A stretch of 64,000 bases of DNA, from NCBI GenBank assembly GCA_964019135.1, contig OZ025261.1, positions 32,938,738 through 33,002,737 on the forward strand, in the 5' to 3' direction. Under the pieces are notes generated by a model. It had not been told where the DNA came from and did no database searches. It saw only the letters and a list, made by a program, of their open reading frames with translations. Numbering within the stretch: position 1 is the first letter of the stretch; each line of letters starts with the position of its first letter. Source of the stretch: Arenicola marina. Lineage: Eukaryota > Annelida > Polychaeta > Arenicolidae. Of the stretch, positions 34,783 to 44,771 are shown piece after piece. The position numbers and the translations under genes were made by a program.

Positions 34783-35187
34783 ATGTTGTTTCTAGTCTGC
34801 CAGCTCTACTGCGGGACAGCAGGCGTGGCCTGCGGCCTCCAGAGTTCTGTGTTGTGTAACTGTCTGTTACAGGGGAGACGGCCTCTGGGGTTCAAGTGCA
34901 TCCACCACACCGGCATTGAGTGCATTCCGTTGGACCAGGACCGGTGCACCGCCCGGTATACTCAACCTCTTCCGGACCTGCCGATAGGGCTACGTCGAAT
35001 GTCATTGAAATGCTCCCAGTTGTCATATCCGGTTCATTTGGGGGCGATGGAACCAGCCCAGATAGTCGATTTTCAATCATCCGCTATCTTCTCCCGTCTG
35101 TCCCGTGCTGTTTTGAATGGGACACATCGGTATACCAAGGTTCACCTTGGGGATATACCCGGGTTGCCAACGAAATGCGCCAATTGA
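34783..35187 (+). CDS. possible Cys-rich exon (unverified)
   Basis: A 134-codon frame whose first 50 residues hold eight cysteines spaced C-x3-C-x6-C-x7-C-x-C-x11-C-x7-C-x7-C (CQLYC, CNC, KC, EC and RC). Such spacing is typical of small secreted cysteine-stabilised domains, but I do not recognise the family. A good acceptor (TATGTTGTTTCTAG) ends at 34,795, so the real exon may begin at 34,796. With the GTAAGT donor at 34,705 this gives a 91-bp intron. Joining that donor in the Cys frame meets a stop just upstream, so if the exon is real its 5' partner lies elsewhere. The C-terminal half has only two cysteines and no domain. No signal peptide is visible. A chance frame or degraded exon is possible. 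Confidence 0.3.
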   Translation: MLFLVCQLYCGTAGVACGLQSSVLCNCLLQGRRPLGFKCIHHTGIECIPLDQDRCTARYTQPLPDLPIGLRRMSLKCSQLSYPVHLGAMEPAQIVDFQSSAIFSRLSRAVLNGTHRYTKVHLGDIPGLPTKCAN

Positions 35188-35237
35188 GTGAGACGTAAGC
35201 AAAATTACATACTGCCCCGGTCTGCCACTTTCACTTA

Positions 35238-35626
35238 GGGCGTGTTCGATTTACATGAAACCAAAACCGGTTTGCCGAACTGACTGTTTGACAATAGTAG
35301 AACCGTTTGCTCGAAACCGTGAAACTATCGAGAGAGCTCGTTTGACGATTATCGGTTCGGCGGAACTGTGAGTTCAATCAACACATACACAATAGTTAAT
35401 CATAAATGTAATGAATAGAGACTTATATACAAAAGTATGACACTAATTTACTTACGGAGAGTCCAATCGCGGGCATAAATTTATAAGCACATGGCCATTG
35501 CCAAAATATATGCAGAGACTGTAAACAAATGAAACTATGCGTTCGCCTTTAGGTGAACAAACCGTTGAAACCAGTTTCAAAAAAGGTTTCCGTTTCCTGT
35601 CGGTTTCAGGTAAATCGAACACGCCC
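35238..35626. mobile_element. 389-bp MITE with GGGCGTGTTCGATTTA termini, TA target
   Basis: The left end GGGCGTGTTCGATTTA and the right end TAAATCGAACACGCCC are perfect 16-bp inverted repeats, and similarity continues inward (TGAAACC). TA dinucleotides flank both sides (35,236-35,237 and 35,627-35,628). The interior has AACCGGTTT and GAAACC motifs but no coding capacity. The ends resemble Harbinger/ISL2EU-type elements; that assignment is from memory and not firm. Confidence 0.85.
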
Positions 35627-35755
35627 TAAGAAAATCGATTGTTTGACCCATAGAACAGATGAAGCATGCACTACTCACTGCATCGAATTTTCTCTCTACT
35701 CGGTAAATATTTATACTCACGGAAGAAAGAAATGCACCGTACGAATCACTTTCAA

Positions 35756-35830
35756 TTTAATTTAATTTAATGTTTATTCAAGCAATATATGCTCGCAATA
35801 GCCTTCGCACAACAACAGTTAATCGTTAAA
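35756..35830 (-). mobile_element. LINE or SINE 3' tail fragment
   Basis: On the minus strand the segment reads GCGAAGGCTATTGCGAGCAT then TTGAATAAACATT and an (AAATT)n tail. This resembles the AATAAA-plus-short-tandem tails of the LINEs in this window. No coding part is attached. Confidence 0.4.
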
Positions 35831-35941
35831 CCATTCTCTTTGGTCACATCTGACTGATCTTGATATTTTGACTATCTATGTTATTATGTGTATGGGTTAC
35901 ATGACCATGCCACACATGGCGCTGTTTGCCATACGTATATA

Positions 35942-36240
35942 GGGGCCGGCCCGGTAGCTCAGTGGGTTAGCGCGCTCTCCTTGAGTGCTCTGGCCACCTG
36001 AGAGCCGAACGGCACGGGGGTCGATGGTTCGAGCCCCGCTGTGGCCATGTCTGTAGGGTCGCAGGATAAAGATCATCAGATTATAAAGAGGTCATTCTTC
36101 GCAAAGTGTAGGGGGATACCCTCGGGGACATGGCTCCAGTCTCCCTTCATTCCCCCATTGACGCGGTATGACCTTGCTATCGTGGCCAGCGCGCCGACCA
36201 CGATGGAAATGACCTTGCCATCTTCGCTAAGATGAGAGTA
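35942..36240 (+). mobile_element. tRNA-derived SINE, full head
   Basis: The head begins GGGGCCGGCCCGGTAGCTCA. It has an A box at 35,955-35,965 (TAGCTCAGTGG) and a B box GGTTCGAGCCC at 36,026-36,036. The distance between them exceeds that of a functional tRNA because of a CTCTCCTTGAGTGCTCTGGC insert. The body (GTGGCCATGTCTGTAGGGTC, CGCAAAGTGTAGGGG, GACATGGCTCCA) is shared with the copies at 27,331 and 39,969. The 3' edge is not well defined. Confidence 0.85.
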
Positions 36241-37009
36241 AGTTTATGTTCTATAGCACATGCCTCCTAGTTTCTGCCTGAATGTTAAAATGCTGACAAA
36301 TGTCGAAGTAACGTTGTTATTACATTATAGCAAAGTGTCTTAATGCGGTGAAATGTTCCTTTGATTGTGACATCAGGCCACTTTTATGTCACACACTGGC
36401 GACACCTCGAGACAATTGCGCTGACCCACAGCACGCGTTAAAGTGTTATCATGCTACGATAAAACAACTTTAGCTCATATTAATCTTCTAATTTTCCACG
36501 CTTATATTATCGAGCTGTAACGCCCCAAATGGTAGAAGGGCATACTTTTCCCACTTGTTTTCGCACCTACCAATTTAACTTCTGCGAGCGAGGAAAGTGA
36601 CGTCAAAGAGGAATACAAACGCACGTGTTTTTATATTGAGACAGATTCTGTCTGCTCATTGGCTTGAATTCAACGAAACGTACTCAACCATAAAAACAAT
36701 ACACGCGCTCGACCACAGATGTCTACGCACTCCATCTAAGCTCACCTGTGAATCCTGCTCTCAGAAATGAATCCGTCCGATGTTACTTTTGCTACTTTGA
36801 CGAACGTGTTTATAGTGATATCGTGGAAAAATATGTAAACTCCCATTAAAACAAATTGTTACTTGTTCATCTTCCCTAAACCAAGTTAACTTTGATCAAG
36901 ACAAAATCGTGGCACGAACACTTTAAGTGACACGGTATCATCAATAATGTGGTGGGGAACGGGAAGACTGCGCCTCCTCACACCTCATGATTCCAACCAA
37001 TGTAATACG
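36241..37009. other. unassigned sequence
   Basis: No gene, repeat or motif recognised. Confidence 0.4.
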
Positions 37010-37182
37010 TCGGATAAACGAGAGAAATAGGCACTTTGGTTGCAGAAAAGCCGTGTCGGTGTCGGAAAGCGAATGCCGGATTAACGGGGGCAATTAGCAT
37101 TGTGGAAATCCGTTACAGGTCGAACTGTGTCGGATAGGGGGGTTTCCGGATTAACGGGTGTCGGATAAACGGGGTCTGACTG
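37010..37182 (-). mobile_element. pogo/Tigger-like terminal fragment
   Basis: On the minus strand the right edge reads CAGTCAGACCCCGTTTATCC and continues with ACACCCGTTAATCCGGAAAC, next to a TA at 37,183-37,184. This matches the style of pogo/Tigger termini (CAGT... with repeated GTTTATCCG and GTTAATCCGG). The left part has partial matches (GTCGGATAAACG at 37,010) but I cannot place the other terminus exactly. Confidence 0.5.
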
Positions 37183-38520
37183 TATAATGTAAGAAACCGT
37201 AAAACAGAGACCTCGCCCATTATTTGCATGAAACTTTTATCGAAGTCACACTCACCTCCAATATATGGTTAATCCTCTGACAGCAGAATCAATTCCGTTA
37301 TTAAAGCGGCATTAACTACTCCAATTGATGAACATGTATAAAGTGACCCCTATACACGTAGGGTAGTGAGTTACCTTTGACTGTCGACGCCCACTGTAGT
37401 TCTTATTGTTATCAGATAGATCGTATCAGTAGCCCGTGTCAGTTATTCCTCCATTGACCTCGTGACATGAAGCGACCGGCGCGGCGTCTTCCTGTGCCAT
37501 CCCACAACAGAAAGCCGTGTGTCGTAGGTGGGGACGACGCTCACTCATTCACTCTCCCGCCGAGCCAGCCTGCCCGCCATCCAGCGAGCAGTCGCAGAAC
37601 TAGGGGTGGGTCGGGTGAGGGTGGGTGGGTGGGTGGTTTGGCCGCCTTTTACCCTGCCAGCCAGTCATCGCGCGCGTCGTCCCTTTCTCTGTCCGCCAGC
37701 CTCCCTACCTCACTTCCTCTGCCTGCCTGCCAGCCTCCCTCCCTCCCTACCTCCCTCCCTACCCGCTTGGCTGCCTGCCTGCCGGCCCGCCTGTCTACCT
37801 GCCGTACTGGTGAGGTCATCTGCACGGCCGTCCCCCGAGGTGGGGGTGGAGGAGGGCTTGCAGGACAGGATATCCCTTCCCACGGTCTGCTTCACTTCAG
37901 CTCTGTCAATTGTCCACGCGGTGCTGCCCCCAAGCGGCGCCACTCGCAGCGATACTGCAAGCGGCTGGCAGGCGTGGTCAGCCCACAGGGGCCGGTCCGT
38001 GAAATCGCTGCGGAAGTTACGCTGGAAGCTGTTGGCAGGACGCAGCGGTGCTGCTACCTACGTCGTCTCGGGGATATCCGTCAATGCAGGCATCCGCAAC
38101 AGGTTGAGTTTGGCGAGGCGGATGCCCCGTGGATTTATGTATACGGCGGATTTATAAAATTGGTCGTCTGGAACAAGATTAATGTTTACAGGCCACCCTA
38201 CTTCACACATGGCTCAGACCTAGGAGAGGAAACCAGGGGGCATTGATATGGGTGCATTCATTCCCCATGTTAGAACCCCCGACATGGATTGTGTTAGTAA
38301 ATGGTTGGCGTGAGTCATACATGGGTTATAAAGTTTATGCAAAAGAAAGGTTTTAGGGCCGAAAACGCCCAGCTACGTAAAATGTACTGCATTTGTAAGA
38401 GCAAATTAACAGTTACATTTGACACTTCGATCCCGCAATATCTGCCGATATGAAACCGCGATACGTTTACGCCAAGCTCAACGCCAAACTCGCAAGGCGG
38501 TATGTACAACTGACATGACA
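37183..38520. other. unassigned, partly low-complexity interval
   Basis: Two overlapping plus-strand frames (37,467-38,246, 259 codons; 37,528-38,157, 209 codons) and a minus frame pass through a CTCCCTCC/CTGCCTGCC tract at 37,690-37,800. The part at 37,900-38,150 is of more complex composition, and frames such as GAATYVVSGISVNAGIRNRL look protein-like. Both strands and several frames are open and no domain is recognised. I do not call a gene. Confidence 0.3.
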
Positions 38521-38610
38521 GGAGATGGAGGGTGGGGACCGGGTGTGTGTGTGTGGGGTGGGGGGGGGGGTCATGTGTAACACGTCACGGGAGAAGCAAT
38601 AGCTGTATAC

Positions 38611-38932
38611 CGACACCGGTGTGGTACGACTTCGGACACCGGTGTGGTACGACCTCGGACACCGGTGTGGTACGACCTCGGACACCGGTGTGGTACGGCC
38701 TCGGACACCGGTGTGGTACGACCTCGGACACCGGTGTGGCACGACCTCGGACACCGGTGTGGTACGACCTCGGACACCGGTGTGGTACGAACTCGGACAC
38801 CGGTGTGGTACGACCTCGGACAGCGGTGTGGTACGACCTCGGACACCGATGTGGTACGACCTCGGACACCGGTGTGGTACGACCTCGGACACCGGTGTGG
38901 TACGACCTCGGACACCGGTGTGGTATATTTGA
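38611..38932. repeat. 23-bp minisatellite, about 14 copies
   Basis: Unit CCGGTGTGGTACGACCTCGG plus ACA, 23 bp, very homogeneous, with the 10-bp palindrome ACACCGGTGT across each junction. Because 23 is not a multiple of three, frames cycle through the unit on both strands. The 100-190 codon open frames are artefacts. Directly left is a GTGTGTG/GGGGG tract (38,540-38,570). Confidence 0.95.
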
Positions 38933-39055
38933 AAAATCCACATTCGACATTGACCCCCAAATTCCGACGCTGCAGATCCGAAAAAGCGACATCGACACTG
39001 AAAATTTGAAAGATCGACACTTGACACTGAAGCCCCCAGTCCCGACCCCTATGTA
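38933..39055 (+). repeat. dispersed GAAAAATCGACA-type repeat, copy 2
   Basis: Modules GAAAAATCCACATTCGACA, GAAAAAGCGACATCGACACT and GAAAGATCGACACTTGACAC follow one another. The same module set lies inverted at 7,690-7,815. Confidence 0.55.
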
Positions 39056-39965
39056 AGCTTCATTTGTTTCAGTTTATCATCTCATTGCCAGAATTGGTTT
39101 CGTCAAATCATTCTACCGGTTGTCCTGTGTCATCCAAATAAGACAGTTTGATAATAATAAGATATTTTTCCGCTTTAACGAGACGAGTGTAACGTCATGA
39201 CGAGACCACAGCGACAAGATCAAGCAGCATGTCAGGAGAATCCTAAACAAGGTACTGGCAAAAACTACAAGTGCTCTTACTGAGGTTATGACATCTCAAG
39301 TAGCTCTCCAACATTACCAGGGAGTTTTTACAATGCTCTTTTTAAACAAAAGTCGTCCTATGGGTGGATAAAGGAAGGGTTGTTTTTTTATGACAATGAG
39401 AGCATTATAGACAGACGAATGCTACTTTGGAGTTTTGCCTGGGTAGTAAACTAATTACGCTTGCCAAGCGTACGGTGATCTTTTTTCAATCCGGAGACAT
39501 TTTTGCCTCATTGATAAAAGCACCTGCTGATTATTCCACCGGATGTCACCATGAGAGAAAGTCAATTAGGGATCCCTCGGTAATTAGGACTCGCGCTTAA
39601 TGCAGTTGCTGAAAATCAGTTTTGCCACCAGACAGCGCAAGTTCTCTTCCACGGACAATCCCAAGAATTAACTAGTTCATTTTCATTCCGTGATTCTTAG
39701 TGGGCAAATAAATTGGCTATGTGTAAAACCAAAACCTAATTACGCCTAGATGTAAACCAAAAAAACTATTTACGGCAGTCAGGAAGGTTCAATTTTTAAG
39801 TTAATATGAAAAACGTTAATTATCTCAATTATTAACTGATATATGACATGGGATTATTCTTTCAATTGTTGATTCGCAGTCCGCTGAGGTTAATATGGCA
39901 GTTAGCCTGGCCACTGAGACCCGTCACCAGCTAGTCTCTAGTGATGACTGCCTCGCTCCTTGGTC
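39056..39965. other. unassigned sequence
   Basis: AT-leaning DNA with no open frame of note, no repeat and no recognised motif. Confidence 0.45.
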
Positions 39966-39968
39966 ACA

Positions 39969-40250
39969 TGGGGCCGCCCGAAAGCTCATTGGGTTAGGGC
40001 GTTGGCATTCAGCGCTCTCGCCACCTGAGAGCCTAATGACACGTGGGTTGGTGGTTCGAGCTCCGCTGTTGTCATGTCTGTGTGGTCGCGGGAGAAAGAC
40101 ACCACGGCCCACTTCGCAATTAGTAGCGGGTTACCCCGGGAACATGGCTCCGCTCTTCTATTCCTCTTCCAACCAACCAGCAAAACCTTGCGGACGCCCG
40201 TGACGCTGTCGCTGCCGTGCTCGTTACTACATACATCCCAGCCTGTTGTT
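39969..40250 (+). mobile_element. tRNA-derived SINE
   Basis: The head is GGGGCCGCCCGAAAGCTCAT, with a decayed A box (AAGCTCATTGG) and a B box GGTTCGAGCTCC. The body (GTCATGTCTGTGTGGTCGCG, CACTTCGCAATTAGTAGCGG, GAACATGGCTCC) is shared with the copies at 27,331 and 35,942. More diverged from the 35,942 copy in the A box. Confidence 0.82.
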
Positions 40251-40331
40251 TCCTTCGACACGACAATAATTGACGTAAATTGCGGGATCAAAGGCCGGCT
40301 AGTACCACCGACCTAACGTTGGGGGCGGGAC

Positions 40332-40509
40332 CAGGGGCCAATCTAGGAATTTGACAATGGGAGTGGGGGCGGGGCGCTGGAAACTTGCGACCCAAGGGGT
40401 GAGGGCGGGGTGAAGATGACTACTCTAACAGACCTCAACATCCCCTCGCCTGACGGGGGTTCAACCCTTTAACCCCCCCCCCATCCCCCGCCGCTTGGAT
40501 CTGCCACTG
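40332..40509 (-). mobile_element. MITE with CAGNGGCGGATCTAG termini, copy C
   Basis: The ends CAGGGGCCAATCTAGG and CTTGGATCTGCCACTG are imperfect inverted repeats. The internal module GGAAACTTGCGACCC is the reverse complement of the CGCAAGTTTTTC module in copies A and B, so this copy is reversed. The flanks GGGAC and GGGAT suggest a decayed 5-bp target duplication. Confidence 0.7.
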
Positions 40510-40619
40510 GGGATGACTATCGGCGTCATGGATGTTAAAACCTAGGATATGAGGTGGTCGCCAGTCCTCGCGTACACCTGGCGACCCTTCCTAATGGCAC
40601 AGCGTCATCAAGCGAATAC

Positions 40620-40975
40620 TTCGACTTTTCGAGACGTACAAGACGAAAATATCAAAATGTCAGGTCTTGAAATTGTTAAAGTTAATTGCAAGATACTTCA
40701 TAATGTACTGCCATGTAACGCCAATCTTAAGAAGTGGGGTATACCCGAGCCAACTGCGACTTGTGCCCAGGGGTGCACTTCTTTGGTAGTCCGGTTTCTC
40801 CGGACCGTCTCCGAGCGCGCGATCTCCGGACTCTCCAATCTCTATCACCTCCCGAGGTGGTTTAGTTTGGAGATACCACGTGACAAATTGGCGCTGGGTG
40901 GCGAAGTGAGCTTTCGGTGTGGCATACATGGGCTTAGAGACAATTTCAAACTATAAAATAAATTTGTTGTCTAAA
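40620..40975 (+). pseudogene. L1/Tx1-like LINE C-terminal scrap
   Basis: The frame reads VNCKILHNVLPCNANLKKWG followed by IPEPTATCAQGC. This matches the region of L1/Tx1-type proteins with ILHNxLPxNxxLxxWGI and a C..C knuckle. Downstream the similarity is lost, and the ORF to 40,956 continues only by chance. Truncated at both ends. Confidence 0.5.
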
Positions 40976-41845
40976 TGTCAAACAGGAAGTCAAATAGTTG
41001 GTGTATATATGTTTTCTTCCGTCCCAACACCACAACAAAATCAAGCCTCCTGTTCCCCAAATTTCCTTTTGTACGTTTTGGAGAGTAAAGTAGACTGCAA
41101 CACAGGTAAGCCGACAGAATTTATATGTGATTATAAAACGGTGACTGCAATCTATAGCCAGGCTTAACAATGTCTCTAAGTAATAATTTATCAAGTTATC
41201 CTGATGTTTTTCACGTTTGCGTGACTGATCTGATACGTCTTAATACCCTGTCCACCTGTACAGCGCTGTATAAAGTTGAAATGAATCATACTGCACTGGC
41301 GAGCGCCTTTTTTATTCTCCGAACTCATCTGCAATCGCTTTTTTCCGCACGTTCTCCGGACTCATTCGAACTCTCCATTGGAGATACCAAAAAAGTGCAG
41401 CCCACGAGTTGCAGACATACCACACCTCCTTCGTGTGTTATGAAGATCGATTGATTTACCAACGTCTAACAACATCCCGCCTAAAATTATTTTTAGTCTT
41501 GACTCTTAACAAGCACTTTAATCTTGAATCTTTACAAGCAGGCAACAGACTCATCAATAAATGCTTCAATTTATTCTCTGTTCTATGGAAGCGGCGGTTA
41601 AATGCATGAAGACGGTTAGGAGACCACGGGAGGTAGCACCACTCTACGCACGGGGAAGGTAGACTGTGTCAGCGGCTGTTTCAGTCGTCATCGGCATGCT
41701 GACGTTAACAGGGAGGCTGAAACACGGAGGAATGCGATATGGTGACGCTGCTACAGAGAGACGGATGCTTATGGCCATTCTCCTAGAGATATTACATTAA
41801 TTAAGGAAGTTTGGGGCTATGGTTTTGAAACGTTTAGACCCCGAT
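40976..41845. other. unassigned sequence
   Basis: Short frames on both strands (70-94 codons) with no recognised domain. Confidence 0.4.
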
Positions 41846-41849
41846 GTTC

Positions 41850-42090
41850 AACGCTAAAATACGTCAATGTTCAAGGCTGAAGTATGTTTCGAAGCTCAAG
41901 CCCAAAGTATGTGTCAAGGGTTAAGGCCAAAGTACATCAAGAGCAAGGGCCAAGGCCTTACTATAGATCAAGGGCCAAGGTATTAGTTTGGATGTATCTC
42001 AGGAGCTCCATGCTATATCTCATGGGTTAAAGCCATACTATACATCATGGGTTAAGGCCATACTATATCTCAATGATTAAGGTCGCAATA
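41850..42090. repeat. degenerate tandem repeat (GGGTTAAGGCCATACTATA type)
   Basis: Eight or so decayed units of about 28-30 bp. The best two, at about 42,022-42,080, share CATGGGTTAARGCCATACTA. Confidence 0.6.
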
Positions 42091-42170
42091 CCTATGTAGA
42101 AATGTGAGAGCCTCTGAAATGCTTGCTTAACCTCTTCGCCAAGTTGGTTGAACCGGCTGATCCGTTGACC

Positions 42171-42400
42171 ATTTAGCCGCGCTGATTGGAACCTGCCGAA
42201 CCTGTAACTTAGCCATTTAGCCGCACTCACTAGAACCAGATGACTCTTTCTACCTTAGTCACCCACTTAGACGCACTGACCGGAACTAGATGATCCTTTC
42301 TCACTCAGTCACCCATTTAGACGCACTGACCGGAACTCGAACCAGAACCGGCTGTGCCCGAACTCACCCATTTAACCGCACTGGCCAAAGTCACAGTTGG
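42171..42400. repeat. about 50-bp repeat overlapping the peptide gene 3' end
   Basis: Units start ATTTAGCCGCGCTG (42,171), ATTTAGCCGCACTC, ACTTAGACGCACTG, ATTTAGACGCACTG and ATTTAACCGCACTG (42,370), spaced about 44-55 bp. The last unit is the end of the minus-strand coding region. Read on the minus strand, the other units spell similar C-terminal codons and a stop: GQCV-stop twice, then SECG-stop and NQRG-stop. Confidence 0.8.
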
Positions 42401-42545
42401 GACACTCCTGGGGATTGCAGGGTGGTATAAACCCCTCCTTCGGGCAGTACTCCAAGCACATCACCCCACCCACCGGTCCTTCGTGTGTGGCCATGGCGGT
42501 AGTCACCAAGGCAACTACCAGTAGAACCGTCAATAGGAGCTTCAT
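42372..42545 (-). CDS. small secreted six-cysteine peptide
   Basis: A 57-residue precursor. Residues 1 to about 19 form a signal peptide (MKLLLTVLLVVALVTTAMAT, with A-M-A as a likely cleavage site). The mature part has six cysteines spaced C-x3-C-x8-C-x4-C-x2-C-x4-C (CLEYC, PPC, QEC, PNC, GQC). I do not recognise the family. By architecture it could be a defence peptide, a small inhibitor or an extracellular ligand; this is inference. I chose the inner ATG at 42,545 because a strong splice acceptor (CTCCACCGTCTCTTGCAG) ends one base upstream, at 42,547, so the exon would start with G-ATG. The longer reading from 42,590 runs through that acceptor. A non-coding first exon further right is implied but not identified. 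The 3' end lies in a local tandem repeat. Confidence 0.62.
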   Translation of the reverse strand: MKLLLTVLLVVALVTTAMATHEGPVGGVMCLEYCPKEGFIPPCNPQECPNCDFGQCG

Positions 42546-42546
42546 C

Positions 42547-42565
42547 CTGCAAGAGACGGTGGAGG
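42547..42565 (-). other. splice acceptor of the peptide gene
   Basis: On the minus strand, a pyrimidine-rich run CTCCACCGTCTCTTGCAG is followed by GATGAAG. It sets the exon start at 42,546. Confidence 0.6.
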
Positions 42566-42614
42566 TCATATAGGTCAAGGTCAATGTCAAGGGCAGACAT
42601 AGTTATGGAAAATA

Positions 42615-42731
42615 CCGTAGTTGCTCGAATAAGCGCCCCTGTTCGAATAAGCGCCCGTTTGAATAAGCGCCCAGTCAATTCTTTACTCGAAAACAAATAA
42701 TTGCCCCGGACTCTTATTCGAGCAACTACGG
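42615..42731. mobile_element. 117-bp palindromic MITE, TA target
   Basis: The ends CCGTAGTTGCTCGAATAAG and CTTATTCGAGCAACTACGG are perfect 19-bp inverted repeats flanked by TA on both sides (42,613-42,614; 42,732-42,733), the pattern of Tc1/mariner-type MITEs. The interior repeats GAATAAGCGCCC three times. It lies just upstream (minus sense) of the peptide exon, in the presumed intron. Confidence 0.92.
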
Positions 42732-42739
42732 TATCCTGC

Positions 42740-44765
42740 TTGTTGTGCTCAGAGATAACGTGTGTGGTGATTGGCCACACGGAGGTTATTTTAACGTGTT
42801 TTTATCAAGCCAAGCAACGTAAATAAGATCATCAAATATGGTATATCCAATATGGCTTATAGAGTAACAGAATGATATGGCCCCATTGCTAATAAACATG
42901 AGAGGCTGAACGCCGGCAGCAGCTGCTGGGGGGGGGGGGGGGGGGGCGAGCAGGATAAGATAATAATTATCACAAGATGATATCATTGAAAAAACGAGCA
43001 TCTCCGCTCAATGTTAAAGGATTCGAATATGAATACTCAGTGTTGTCCTTCATACAACTGCATCAAATCCACTCTAACTGGCTTACCTGGTTGGAAAGAA
43101 TGATTGGCCGCCTTGTCTCCTATAGCAGTATAAGGGTCCTGGCTGCATCTCGCTGGTATTTATGCAGGGAGCGCTCCTCGCCACCCTTACATGCTCTACA
43201 TCTTGTGGTCGCCCAGGACCGCTATTGAAGCGGTATCGCCATCTTGTATCCTATTGTTCACATGACTGTGGCCCACTTACCCGGTCATAACATACGTAAT
43301 TGGTATTGGTGGCCTCTTTCGAAAATCATTATTTTGGTCAATTCTATTGATTAATTCTAATCTCTAGTCTAGTTTTTATTTTTTATTTGCTAATTTTCTC
43401 CCTTATCTGTCTGCCATAGTGACAAGGCTACTAAAGGATTGTGTTATCATGGCAAAGGCACAGACTGGCTTTTTGGCTTTTGTTACAAACTGGCGGTAAT
43501 TCCTTGAAATTTCGATATTAATCAGACGTTTTATGTGGGTTTTTATGCCATACAAAAGCTACAGGTGGCCCTAAAAGTAAGTTGAAGGCGCACACAGAAA
43601 CGCCTTGTAGAATTATTTTGTATTGCTGTTTGTACGATATCCTCGGCCCAGGGAAGAATTGCATTTTAATGCGTATTAATTTACAATGATAACATTTAAA
43701 GGCATACTTTAATTTAATAATTTAATTCTCATTGGGGCCCTTGGTCCCCTATATGTCGTTTCGAATTGGAAGGGAGTGCCAAAGTGTGCAACTAGATCAA
43801 TAACTAGGGCCAGATGCAGAGTCTGCTCCCGTTTAACCTCTTTCCGCACCATATTCCATGGTGTTGCAGCAAGAATCGTTGGATATAATCTCCCACTCAC
43901 CCTCGTGTAGCGATCTTCTTTGCACCCCGTACATGAGGTCATATTTTAATATGCATGAGTTGTACCTGTAGAATCCTCAAATGTCGTGTTTACTGGCCTG
44001 TCGCGCCTATAATAGTTTTGCAAGTGCTTGTTACTCATATCTTATAGCAACAATAGCTTATATTTACCCCTATCCATGATTTTATGTTTGTTCTCATAGG
44101 ATTTTTAACTAACTGGCCCAGGTCCGGTGGATAAAAGACAGTCTCGGGCCAGACGGAAAATTTCCCTTGGCCACATGCGGTTGGTGTTCGCCCTGTTCGT
44201 CCACTGGGCACCTGGGACCAGGAATATTACACATCCTGCTTGAGTCGAAGCAATAACTTTCTGGGCGATATTCGGCTCCGATCATCACCCATTGAGTAAA
44301 ATCCTTTTTCGCACTCACTCGGCTGCGCTTGCGCCGAATTATACTCTTCTGGCGTATATTCGCCTAAAACCAAGATCCACCGAACAGGACACATCCTACT
44401 TGAGCTGAACCCATATAAGTCTGGTCGCCATTCCTATCAGACTACTAATCACCGAATAGTGGCCTAATCCCCTAAAGTTACAGCCTCAGTTTCGTTAACA
44501 CCTTTATGCGAATGCCTCTAAAAGTGATTCGCTTTAACCACACGTATATTCCCATAACTTTACTTATATCCCGGGCATCCAGTGTGCCGTCCAGCCGTTC
44601 AGCAGCGATACTCTTATCGACAATCTCATTTGCCTATATTTCTTTCACCGACCTTTTATAACCCATAAATAGCGTCATACACGCATGAAGCCGTCCGCCA
44701 GCCCAGGCATTCATATCTTGATTCATCCCATTCAGCATAGCAACCGTGTGAATAAAGGTCTCTTT
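42740..44765. other. unassigned sequence
   Basis: Contains a G-run at 42,929-42,946. Short frames only; none recognised on either strand. A first exon of the peptide gene could lie here but I cannot pick it out. Confidence 0.4.
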
Positions 44766-44771
44766 GACACA

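Noticed and set aside
35942-36040. Functional tRNA gene
   Set aside because: A and B boxes are present, but the spacing is too long and the arms do not pair; the downstream body is shared with other SINE copies.
37467-38246. 259-codon gene
   Set aside because: It crosses a CTCCCTCC/CTGCCTGCC tract, competing frames on both strands are equally open, and no domain is seen.
38467-39056. Overlapping 100-190 codon frames on both strands
   Set aside because: All pass through the 23-bp minisatellite, which has no stops in most frames.
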